DNA from: Porogramme epimiltina
Taxonomy: Eukaryota > Basidiomycota > Agaricomycetes > Polyporales > Polyporaceae
Length of the DNA: 58,956 nucleotides
NCBI GenBank assembly: GCA_900155495.1
Contig: FTLJ01000679.1
Coordinates: 1 to 58,956, forward strand
Direction: 5' to 3'
Part shown: positions 1 through 10,127 of the stretch, in pieces
Position numbering within the stretch: position 1 is the first letter of the stretch
Layout: the number at the start of each line of letters is the position of its first letter
Notes under the pieces: generated by a model
Seen by the model: only the letters and a program-made list of their open reading frames with translations
Told to the model about the DNA's origin: nothing
The model's database searches: none
Position numbers and translations under genes: made by a program

Positions 1-437
1 AGGGAGATGTGAGCGCGCGTGGGGGCGGTGGGGTTGAGGGGGGAGGGCCGGGAGGGTCGTCGAGAGAAGGGTGCGAGATGTATGGACTCGATTTTCTGCT
101 GTCGCTTTTTTTGCATACTATGCGTGGGGCGTTGTGGCGCCCGGTTCCCGATCTACACATTTGTCGTTTATCTCCCCTTGCATATTATCTAGGCTCCATG
201 CATTGTTTGCTAGGCACTCCTCGCCTGGGCGTGCACTGTACGACTTTGCAGTGAGGCGCCGAGTTGTCCCAAAGTTGTTCCATCATGATCGCGCAGTGCG
301 CTTACTGCGTAGCGCGCACGGCTTCCTGAACCGGACTGCGACCGCCCGACTACGTACGAGAGACGACCTTGTTCTTTCCTCCAAACTACTCGTCACTAGG
401 TTTTCGACAGGTTTTCGCGAGGCCACCGGTAACCGTA
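1..437. other. Left-edge stretch without a recognised gene
   Basis: The open frames here are short, overlap one another on both strands and have no recognisable protein signature. The part next to 438 is presumably the promoter and 5' leader of the F-box gene. The far left could be the tail of a neighbour outside the window. Nothing more can be supported. Confidence 0.5.
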
Positions 438-2496
438 ATGAAACGGGCGGCTCGTACCCGCTCCAACAATCCCCGCGCTCAAACTGAGGGATCCAAACGC
501 TCCCATGATGCAAATTCGGAACAAGGTTCCTCGACCAACTTCTCGATGTTGCCAGAGGATGTGGTGCTCCTAGTCCTCTTGTCGTGTGACGTGGAGGACC
601 TCTTTTCGTTCCGAAAGGTGAGCACCGCGTTGCTCCGAGTCGCCGGCCCGTGAGAGCGCCGCTCGCTGACCGCGTTTAACCGTGACGCCATAGACATGCA
701 AGAGACTCGAGCATATCGCGCAGAGCAGCCTCGCGGTGGAGTACAAGATCGAGCTCGCGATCTGCGGAATGGTCGACGGCCCGCCGGGGGGACTCACGGT
801 CTCCGAGCGGCTGGAGAAGCTGCGCGCGTACCGCGCGGGCACCCGCGCTGGGGAGCTCGAGGACACGGGTGTCAAGTACCAGCGCGTAGAAGCGCGGGAC
901 CCTAGCGGCTTCGCGAGGGTGACCATGGAGGGCTACCCTGCGTTTGGGGGCTCTATCTCGGCGGTCGTCGTTAGGCCGCTGGAGAAGGCCATCGACGTGT
1001 GCGCCGCGCACGGGCCTGGGTCGGCACGCCCTTTGCACCGCTGGGAGATTCCGTTTGACGCGGTGGGCCTGCAGAAGGCGCCTCTGGCGGTGTCGGTCGA
1101 CGTCGTGCAGGACCTCTTGGTCGTCGTGCAGCCTGTTCCTCAGGACCTCATGTGCGGCTGGCTCGACATATAGGGCTGTGTGGATGCTGGGCTAATTTCG
1201 CCGTATCTTTTCAGAAGTCTTAGCGTCAAGTTTCTATCCCTCGCCCATCCGTCGCAGTCCAATCAGGAAGCCCTATTGCCTGTGGTGTACACGAAACCTC
1301 GCAACCCTTCGGGTGCCCTACCGCTTACGACGCCAAGTGCGGCGATATCAAGCGTCCAGATCTACGGACGGCGTATAATGTGGGTGCTGGCAAACGACCC
1401 TCTCTCCCCACAGGACTATGACGTCGAGATATGGGATTGGACGCTAGGTTTCAGGTTGTGGGTAAGCGCATTCCTATTCTGAGTACAACTACAATATGGA
1501 CTGAGTGGATTGCTATCAGCGCCGTCACTTCGACGCGTACAACAAGACGACGTGGGACTTGAGACGGCACGACGTGTCGTGTGCTTTCCTGGACGCCACC
1601 CATATTATTGTGACCGGAAAATTCTGGGGAAAGCTGCTCATATACCGTGTCGAGGCCCGTGAGGAGGGAGAAGGGTCAAATACCTGCTCCAGTCTACCCG
1701 TAGTTGCGCTATCCCTTCTTTCTGGGGCCGAGGATTGCAGAGTTCAAGAATCAAGTATCCCAGAACCGCCTCCTTCGGTGCCGTTTTGGCCTGACCCCTC
1801 ACATAGAGTTACGGTGGTCCATTTCAGCCGGCAGTCAAAGTTCGTGAAGAAGGGCCACACGAGTGCTCTGATCCTCATCCCTTACACCACCCTCCGCGAC
1901 GTGGTCGAATGGGCCCACGATTCCCATTCAAAATCCAGCCCGGTGCTCGAATGGAACCGGTGGGGACAGCGGGACGCTCTGCTCCTTACTGTCGACATCG
2001 AGAATCCGCACATGTCGTCCTCCCATTTTGTTCGCACCTGGGCGTACGGCTCTCGGGTTTGTGTGCTTCTGAACAACACCTGGGATTTTCGTGGCCCTCT
2101 GCTGACATTCGACCTTAATCCGTGGGCGGCCAAATTGGCGCGGCGTTCTGACGCCTCTCCTCCGACAACACCCATATTTCTGGGCAAATATCCGGACCCG
2201 AGGCAGTGGAAAATGAACTACAAGGAGCTACTTTGCATCGGCCGGGCTCTGCTTCCTCACGCGGTGTACCACGGGCCCAAGATCGAATGGGGTACATATA
2301 GCTTCGCCACGCTTCTTATGTCAACTCACAACGGCCTCGTGGTATTGGTAAGTTCCGCGATATACGTACCACCTGGCTACTCGCTCGCTGACAGGAATTG
2401 GATACACCCAGCGTACTGGCCATCGTGGGCGCCCTTTGGTGGACTATCATTCGCGCGGCAGGCCAGACGGTGAAACACCGTGCTTCGGGCCGATAG
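438..2496 (+). CDS. F-box domain protein
   Basis: This is a predicted substrate-recognition subunit of an SCF ubiquitin ligase. The F-box lies near residues 35-75: MLPEDVVLLVLLSC-DVEDLFSFRK continues across the first intron into TCKRLEHIAQSSLAVEYKIEL, the usual mushroom F-box pattern. The rest is a long region that resembles the beta-rich C-terminal part of large Agaricomycete F-box families and includes DLLVVVQPVPQDL. My exon model is 438-617, 694-1151, 1215-1461, 1520-2347 and 2395-2496. Phases agree at every junction and give about 603 residues. The ATG at 438 was chosen because it opens the frame containing the F-box; a further in-frame ATG just before the F-box (near 546) is possible. 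The target substrate cannot be inferred. This family is expanded and variable in mushrooms, so the gene may be lineage-specific. Confidence 0.82.
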
Positions 2497-2838
2497 GATA
2501 TTTGGTGTAATTTCTGTCTTTGTATTTGTATTCAAATGGATGCTGGAATAGCCTTAGATGTGTATGATTACAGCAGCGGGCGAGCTAAATTCGCCCCTGC
2601 AACCGCACCCTTAGAAGGGCTAGGGTAGCCCTAACCGGTTGTCGTTACTTGGCGTCTGGCGATTACGGTATCCACGTGGTTGGGCGTCTATGGCAGTTTG
2701 TGGACGTTCCGTGTTGACGTTAACTTGTGCTTGGCAACCCGAGTCGTCACTAGCCAAACACCGGCGTGAACCTACACCCACACTTCGGACTCGACAGACC
2801 AGAAGGGGGGTATTTACTGCGGGGACCACATCCAAAAC
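2497..2838. other. Intergenic: F-box 3' region and FRA10AC1 promoter
   Basis: About 340 bases lie between two tandem plus-strand genes. I see no coding signature; short frames here are not conserved-looking. The stretch should hold the terminator of the F-box gene and the promoter of the next gene, but no clear TATA element or polyadenylation signal stands out. Confidence 0.5.
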
Positions 2839-3685
2839 ATGGCTTTATACACCCCTTATCACGCAAAGGGCTCTGGTTCCTCCAAGCAAGTTGGAACGAC
2901 GGAATTTGAGATCCTCAAGAATTCTCACAGGTACGCATAGTGAGGTTCCGACTGGTGGCCGGCATCAGACAGGTGACAGTGGCTTCCTAGGTTCCTTCGC
3001 GATGACGATGAACAAGACGAAAGCCAGCTGTCGTGGGATGACAGGGTTGCGAAGAAATACTACTCGTCACTATACCGCGAATACGCCGTTTGCGATCTGA
3101 AGCATTACAAATCTGGAAATGCAAGATTTTTCCTAAACTTACGTCAGTAATAAATCGAAGCTAACCACAGGCTTTCAGTTTGCTCTCCGCTGGCGGACGG
3201 AAGAGGAAGTTCTTTCGGGCGCCGGCGAGACCACCTGTGGCAACACTCGTTGCCCCTTGCACAAGGAATTTTCCGAAGAAGGGGATGACATCCGGCCATC
3301 TCTTACCACCCTCGAACTTCCTTTCGCTTACGAAGAGCAGGGCGAGAGCAAGTCTGCGCTCGTCAAGGTTGTGCTTTGCGCAAAGTGCTGCAAGAAGCTC
3401 ATGTGGAAAAGGAACAAGGACAAAGAACGGCTGCAACGCGGAGAAGAGACGCTTACCCGCACAGAGCCCACAGGAGATGGTTTGGGTTCGGTTCGACGCG
3501 GACGACGGGATTCACAATCCCCGGATCCACACGCCGCAGAAATGGGCATCCAACCGGGATCACCGCGAAAGGATAGAGACTCCGATAACAGCCGGCGCCA
3601 CGGCCATACACAACGTCGAAGACGTAACTCCCGCTCTCGTTCACCACGCAGTCGGAGGGAAGAACCCCGTCGTAGTCCACGTTGA
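2839..3685 (+). CDS. FRA10AC1-family nuclear protein
   Basis: This is a homologue of human FRA10AC1, a nuclear protein associated with the spliceosome. Spliced exons 2839-2930, 2991-3120 and 3179-3685 give 242 residues. The family core is clear: a start of the form MALYTPYHAKG, TTEFEILKNSHRFLRDDDEQ, then AKKYYSSLYREYAVCDLKHY, FALRWRTEEEVLSGAGETTC with CGNTRC, and a second Cys pair in LCAKCCKKL. The four cysteines could form a small metal site. The C-terminal 70 or so residues are Arg/Ser-rich and resemble splicing-factor RS tails. The second intron (3121-3178) appears to start with GC rather than GT (AAT|GCAAGA). The GT-donor alternative would insert residues into the conserved GN-FALRWR join. 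The gene converges on the NmrA-like gene 105 bases downstream. Confidence 0.85.
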
Positions 3686-3790
3686 ATGACTCGGTCTGTA
3701 CATACCACCGCCAAGTCTCTTGTCCGGGATTAATGCGTTGGTAAGCTCAAAGGCTCAGAAAGAAGGCGCGGAGCTCGTCCGCTTACAATG

Positions 3791-5064
3791 TCACAGGCGT
3801 TCTATAACAGCGCGCTTTGGTCTAATGGTCTTTCCGTCCTCCGTATTCTTCAATATAGTCACCCTTCGCAACTCCCCCGTGTAGCTGTTCTCTCTCATCC
3901 ACCTTTCTAGCGTGAGAGCACCTGGGTGCACCTTCCTCACCCACGTCATGTCCCTTGAAATGACGTCGTCCCGCCAAAGGGCCCACCACGCCGAGAAATT
4001 CTGGCGCCAGGAGGTTGACCCGTCGACCTTCCGCTCGTTCGCGACGGGGTCATCTACCCCGTCGAAATTTCCAAACCATTCCTCGATGGTTTGGTGCACG
4101 ACTTCCGCACGCCTCCCCGTCACCTTTTCGAAAGTCGCCTTGAGGTAATCCCATCCAACCATGTCGCTTGCAATCTTCATCTCCCTCCCGGATACCACCT
4201 CACGGTGATCGAAGGTGTAACGCGCAAAGAACCCGAGGTCCGTCAACGCGATCATGGGGACGTGACCGCGTCCAACGGGAGTGACGAACACTGCTGTTCC
4301 GTCGGTGCGCCGTTTCAGCGGCCCAAACATCATCTGCGAAACCACTACGTCAGATTGGCCCCGAGACGTAACCCCGCACGCCCGACGTACGTTGAACAGC
4401 ATGTCCATGTACGGACCTGAGGTGACAACGCTCCATGCCATGCCGTCCGGACCAGGGTTCGACGGCTGCGGTCGCATCCAGTCCGCTACCCGCGCCTTGC
4501 CGTCGTAGTGCTCGCAGCGATACCGCTCATCATATCCCCCCGCCTGCGGAGTGCGTAAGGGCCGGTTCGTCAATGTGCTTCTGGAGCCCGGTAGAATCCC
4601 ACGACGCACCCTCAGGGAATAATCCAGACTGCTCCAGACGTAGTGCCTTACGGTCCCCGACTGTCGCGCGAGCTCGAAAATGCGGATCCCTGCCCACGTC
4701 TCCTTTGCCTCTCCGACCGTGAAGCCGTCCGTGTTGACCCACGCGCCGTAGACCCCCTGCAGCGCTCGGGCGACGCTCTCCGGGTCGTCGAAGCTGCCTG
4801 TGGGGAGGGTCCATCTTTAGGCTCGCTGCTTTGCCCCTCTCGTAACGTATCGGGGGAAGAAACGTCACCTTTGACGCACTCGATGCCCCGACGGGCGAGA
4901 TCTTGAGCCCGTCTACTAGAAGGGTCCCGCGTGAAGGCTCGCACGGCGTATGGCGATGGTCGTCCGTCCCTGCACGGGGCAAGCAGGTGGTCGATAACTG
5001 CCATACCCTGAGCACCTGTCGCGCCGATGACGAGGATGAGCTTTCGACGGGCGTTGGAAGACAT
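3791..5064 (-). CDS. NmrA-like NAD(P)-binding protein (atypical SDR)
   Basis: This is a predicted NAD(P)-binding Rossmann protein of the NmrA/HSCARG family, whose members act either as redox sensors and regulators or as reductases. The N-terminus has the dinucleotide-binding loop VIGATGAQG at residues 12-20, then VRAFTRDPSS. The middle has GVYGAWVNTDGFTVGE and HYVWSSLDYSL, and the C-terminal half has GGYDERYRCEHYDGKARV. Exons are about 4847-5064, 4610-4793 and 3791-4543, giving 384 residues. The second intron (4544-4609, 66 bases) has no in-frame stop and is a multiple of three, but the family alignment runs straight from SLDYSLR to GGYDERY, so it is probably removed. The SDR catalytic YxxxK is not evident, as is common in NmrA proteins. 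The start at 5064 (MSSNARRK) lies just before the Rossmann strand. Confidence 0.82.
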
Positions 5065-5797
5065 GTGTGGTTCTAGAGGGAGTGAATCCGAGAAAGTTGA
5101 GGTGTTAGCTATTCGCGGCATGGTACTGGTCTCCCTTTATATCCGCTGGGCTTCCCCAACACCAAGTTCGGCCGCTCAAGTGTAATCCATCGCTGCTTAA
5201 TTACGACGGACACGCGAGGGCCGACCCAGGCTTCTGGTCCTCCGTAACGCGAGCAAAACCAGCGGTGCACATAAGAGACGTCACGGTGAGAATCTCCGCT
5301 CGACACGGCTGTCGGCGTTCCAACTGCGTAAGGGTCGACTCCCATCCCGGCGGTCCAATCTCCGTTCCACACGACGAGTGGGGCATATTAGACGAGCCGG
5401 ACTGCCCCTTTGCGCACGCTCCCCGAGACATGCGCCGGTGCGCACAAAGGTAGCCGGAGGGCGCGTCGCACGACCGCGCCGTCCAGCCCGCACGCTCCCA
5501 GTCCTGGCGCACGCTCCCCGTCCAGGGGAGCGGAGTACGACCATGCGCGTGCGAGCGCAGGGATAAGCTTCAGAGGTCGCTTCCACGCGCGCACACACGC
5601 AGAACACGCGCAGTGGCACGTCAGGGCGCTGCAGGGCAAAAACGCCGGCCGGCAACCACACTCGGGCCAGAGAAGCGCACCCGCCCGCTCGCCGGGGCCC
5701 AACGTGCCCCCGCTCGCGAGCCGTGCGCGCAGGACCCGAGGGCGCGGTGCCAGCTCCTCCATACCGAACCCTATAGCTAAGACAAAGACGAGCCGAG
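5065..5797. other. Intergenic, GC-rich, no recognised gene
   Basis: About 730 bases lie between two minus-strand genes: the NmrA-like gene reading away to the left and the 3' end of NDUFAF7 on the right. Overlapping frames on both strands around 5280-5900 are compositional, Arg/Pro/Ala-rich, and look like shadows. The stretch should contain the NmrA-like promoter. Confidence 0.45.
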
Positions 5798-8275
5798 TTA
5801 GGGCCGCGCGGCCCCTGTACGCGGGTCTGCGGCGCCCACGTCTGCGGCCAGGTCTACGAACGGCCACCTCTCCTCGTCCGCCATCGCCTCGCGCGGCTTT
5901 CCCGTGAGGGCCATGACCTTGTACTGCGCGCCCATGCCTGTCGGGTCGACGAGCCTGTCCGCTGCGTGCTGAATTTGCTTGCGGCGTGCATCGTCGGGTG
6001 CGGCGGCCTTGAGCGCAGCGATGCGCGAGCGGAGGCCCATGCGCTGGAGGAACGCCGCTTGAGTGAGTGGTCCGTGATGCGCGGCTGCGTGAGATGGAAA
6101 GTTAGGTTCGGGGCACGTCAACGCTGGTGGAGAAGACGAGGTGGGCGCAGTGGGGCGGCAGCATAGAAGGTCGAGTCAGATGACGGTGCCCCCGCCGCCT
6201 GATCGCCCCGGGCGCGGGGGGAGTGGGCAGGGTGCAAACGGGGACTCACCAAGATCAGCGCAGGCCTCACGCAGGTAAGCGAAGTCAACATTGACGGTGA
6301 GGTCGCAGTCGCCGGGGCGGTGGAAGACGTCGACAAGCTTGTGATCCTTGAAGCCCTAGAACACACAGTAAGCGTCGTATTTTTGGCATCGCTCGGCAAG
6401 GGGAGCGGGTGCATAAGCCGATGTTCTCGCAAGAATGGCAGAACGAACAGGCGATGGAACGGGGATTGGGAAGACAAGTGACGCAGTACATACGCGGAAT
6501 GAGTTGCCGTAAACGTGGTCGCCGCCATAGTCGATGATGAGCGCACTTCCAGCGGTGCGAGCTCCCTCCGAACTGTCCGACTTGTCGTGCAAGAGCTCCC
6601 CGATCTGTCGGGCGATTTTGAATGAGGCGGGCGAAACTTCGATGCGCGTGCCAACGGGGAGCTTCAAAAACCGGGGAGACGACATCCCGAGCAGCTGTGA
6701 GGTTGGCGTGGGGGCCGGAGATAGGACCTGACGAAAGCGCGCTGCAAGGCTCGCGGGTGTGAAATCCAAAGAAGGGACCGCAAGACTCTCAGACGGCCTC
6801 AAAACCGTCGGCGCTGTGGGATCAGGTCCCGAAGCGATGAGCACCTCCTGCCATCCTTGCTGGGTTCTCTGCGGTTCAAACAAATGAGCGGCGTTACTTA
6901 GCGGGCAGAAGACACCCCAACCTGCAGAAGGTGGAACGGGAGGGCGTCAAAGAACTCATGAGCAAGCACGAGGTTGAACTTTTGTGCGTCAGGGACGATT
7001 TGGTTGATGCTGTCATGCCAGGTGAGCGTCCAGCCGTTACGTCGAGCGAAGTCGCCGAGCTTCGCCTCCTGCGTGGAACGCATGGCCTGGCTGGTCTCCA
7101 CGAGACAAATCTCCTTTACGGCCGTGCGAGCAGCCGGAAACTGCGAGAACACCTGCGAACGGCGCTTTAGGAAATGAAACTACACAATGGAGAGGGTTAC
7201 GTACCCGCAGCACGTCGTGCATGAGCGTCCCGCGTCCAGGTCCCAGTTCCACAAGGCGGATCTCCCGTGATCCTCCGGAGCTCAGCCACTGGGAAAGGAG
7301 CCACACCGCAAGAAGCTACACTCGGCGCCGGAAATTCGTTATCATTGATGTTCCGCAGGGTGGTCTGACCAGACCCACTTCTCCAAAGACTTGACTAATC
7401 TCGGGGCTGGTGATGAAGTCACCCTTCGACCCGATGACCTGGTTGGCAGCATTCATGTAATATCCTGCATCGGGATGCGACAGGCACATTTGCATGTACG
7501 TTGCGAAGGATACGGGTCCTGTGGACTTGGGAGTTGATTAGCACATGGGCAAACATGCGAAACCGCAGCCGAGCATCGGAAAGAAGGGCACAAAACAAAT
7601 AGAAAATAGCGGTGCAACTCAATCGTAGTCTGCACATGTCCCACCTATACCGGGCCGGAAGGACGTTATATACTGTAATATTGGCTGCACGGAACGATGT
7701 GTACGGCAGATATATATCCCCCAAAGTTTCGGCTTTATAGGTAGAGGGAACTGAGTGACATGAATAACGGACTACGCGCGCCTCATGCATATTTGCGGGG
7801 TTGGCGGCGTAAGACGCTATTCAGGTCAAGAAGGGGGGCATTGAATACATGTTTTGAATGGCATGTGTATCGACAGAGGGATATCCATGGAACACCACAT
7901 GGAGCCCTCACGACGCCATCCAAGTCGCACGTAACACAAGGCCCTAGGTAGGCCAGTAACTGCCATGAAACCCGGAAGTAGAAGGACGTGCTTCAGGCCG
8001 ATGCTTCCGGTGATAGAAGTGGGGTGGCCCGGGGGAATGTATGATGTCAAAAAGGTTGGTGGGCATACCTTGATGGTGTCCAACAATATCTTCTCCACTT
8101 TCGTGACTACGTGCGAATGGGTCTTCGGAGTTTCTGCATGAGGCGTAGAGCTTTGCTGTGGTTGCGCCGAATACCTCCTCCGGAATTCTGCTGCATGACA
8201 CCTCCGGGGATAGTGCACCGTAAGCTGGTTGAGACTTGACGTGTCGAAGAGTCTACGGCTCCGGGCCCAAGTCAT
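5798..8275 (-). CDS. NDUFAF7: NDUFAF7/MidA mitochondrial protein arginine methyltransferase
   Basis: This is an SAM-dependent methyltransferase of the NDUFAF7/MidA family. In animals it dimethylates an arginine of complex I subunit NDUFS2 in the mitochondrial matrix and is needed for complex I assembly. The first 50 residues are rich in Arg and Ser with few acids, fitting a targeting peptide. Then come VEKILLDTIK-STGPVSFATYMQ, GYYMNAANQVIGSKGDFITS-PEISQVFGE, the SAM motif VELGPGRGTLMHDVL, a LAHEFFDALPFHLLQ motif, ALIIDYGGDHVYGNSFR and a final GPLTQAAFLQRMGL segment. Seven exons fit: 8069-8275, 7379-7525, 7205-7315, 6922-7152, 6494-6868, 6250-6355 and 5798-6084, giving 487 residues. The first intron is unusually long at 543 bases. 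The gene is divergent from eIF6 and shares its upstream region. Confidence 0.9.
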
Positions 8276-8615
8276 CTCGGGTGTCGTTCACGTTATTTCT
8301 TGCGACAGCTGATCTCCTAGACAGTGACCGAGCCGATAGAAGTCGCGGTCGAGTCAATGAGCGAAAGACAGGCAGTGATGAGGTGAGTGAACGAGCAGAG
8401 CAGTGTGGCTCGGCTGCGCTGTCGGAGCCGGGAGTGACTTGCGCATCGGGCGGCCCGGTGGATATATCCCCTCGGCTTTTTCCCCAGAGGCAGCCATCGA
8501 CCTCCTCCAGCCACCTCCCGCGCACTCCTCCTTCCCTCCTCTCTCCCGCCCTCCTACCACCCTCAAGACATCAGAACTTCGCAAGTCTCTCCCACAAAGA
8601 AGCCCCCCATCCACC
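8276..8615. promoter_or_regulatory. Shared divergent promoter, NDUFAF7 / eIF6
   Basis: These 340 bases separate the start codons of two divergent genes. The half nearest eIF6 has a GATATATCCC element at about 8461 and then a long pyrimidine-rich tract (CTCCTCC, CCCTCCTCTCTCCC) running to the ATG, typical of highly expressed fungal promoters. That no gene lies here is a sequence observation; bidirectional control is inference. Confidence 0.5.
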
Positions 8616-9598
8616 ATGGCTACCCGTACGTTTACAACGGAAGCGCCGGCAGCCACACGCCGACTGAAAACTTCGGATTGCAGGCATTCAATTCGAAAAC
8701 AGCAGCGACATCGGTGTCTTCTCAAAGCTGACGAACAGCTACTGCCTCTGCGCAATCCAGGGCAGCACAAACTTTTACTCCGCGTTCGAGAGCGAACTTG
8801 GAGATGTCGTTCCGATCGTGCACACGAGTATCGGGGGCACGCGGATTATCGGACGACTAACGGCAGGCGAGTTCTTTCGCGGGAAGCCCCCCCTGCTCTC
8901 TTCCTGACCTTCGCGATCGCCTCAGGCAACCGTCATGGCCTGCTCGTTCCCTCTACTACCACCGACCAGGAGCTCCAACACCTCCGCAACTCACTCCCTG
9001 ACGCTGTCGCGATCCAGAGAGTAGAGGAGAGGCTGTCGGCCCTGGGGAACGTTATCGCGTGCAACGACTACGTTGCGCTCGTGCACCCAGACATCGACCG
9101 CGAGACAGAGGAGATCATCGCGGACGTGCTCAAGGTTGAGGTTTTCCGGCAGACAATCGCCGACAACGTGCTCGTCGGCTCCTATGCCGTCATCTCGAAT
9201 CAGGGTGGCATCGTGCACCCTAAGACGAGCATACAGGATCAGGACGAGTTGAGCAGCTTGCTTCAGGTTCCGCTCGTGGTGCGTTTGCCTCCTGCCCCCA
9301 CTTCGCATGACGCACAATCTGATAATGTGGTCCCTCGCGCGCTCAGGCTGGCACGGTGAATCGCGGATCCGACGTACTGGGCGCGGGCCTCGTGGTGAAC
9401 GACTGGTGTGCGTTTACCGGGCTCGACACGACGGCGACAGAGATTAGTGTCATCGAGGCGGCGTTCAGTGCGTATCTTTACGTCCTCACTCCGCTCTGTG
9501 CGGACGATCCTAACCTAATGTGTGCAGAACTGCAAGGACAGAGTTCCGCGGCGGTCATTGGGGAGATGCGCGACACCCTCATCGACAGCTGGGCATGA
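8616..9598 (+). CDS. TIF6: Eukaryotic translation initiation factor 6 (60S anti-association factor)
   Basis: eIF6/Tif6 binds the 60S ribosomal subunit, is needed for its nucleolar maturation and blocks early joining to 40S. Exons 8616-8625, 8684-8866, 8926-9278, 9347-9467 and 9528-9598 give 245 residues, the standard family length. Near-invariant segments include [100 protein letters not shown] and EAAFKLQGQ. The first coding exon has only 10 bases (MAT plus one base). The second intron starts with GC (GGCAG|GCGAGT); no GT donor nearby keeps the conserved LTAG-NRHG join in frame. The ATG context CCACCATGG is very strong, consistent with high expression. Confidence 0.95.
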
Positions 9599-10127
9599 TG
9601 TGTGTCACGACGCGGCGTACCCTCGGGTCTTACTGTGTGTATCCATTGGCTTGCGGTTGTGCGGCATCACAGGGCAGAAGTCACGTAGTTTTTTCACTAG
9701 TTGTATCTCTACCATCGCAATGCATACTCGCATCCCTCGCGCAATCCTTCTACGACTTCTACCGCGCGCCCTGTATACCTAGAGTGACACAAAGCTTAAA
9801 TCTGAGTACACCGCGAATTGAGTAGGCGACGCGACGGTCAGAGATCAGCGGGCGAATGACGCATGAGCAGGACACGCGCAGGGCACGCGCCTCGCGATTG
9901 GGCGCCGACGCGCGCGGCGCACGTCCCTTGACTCGGACCTCATACTCGCCGTTCCACCTTGAGGTCGGTCCATACATCAGGGCGACGTCGCCTTCATCCC
10001 CGTCCGATAACCCAACCACGCGCGCCGCCCCAACGCCGCTGTCCTGCTCGTTCCAACGATTTCCTCCTACCATCTATACCGGCCGCTCCACCTCCCGAAA
10101 TTCATCCTGCGAAACACTCCTCCTTCC
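9599..10127. other. Intergenic: eIF6 3' region and paladin promoter
   Basis: About 530 bases lie between tandem plus-strand genes. The last 170 bases before 10128 are C-rich and pyrimidine-biased, as in other promoters here. Short overlapping frames on both strands carry no recognisable motif. Confidence 0.45.
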
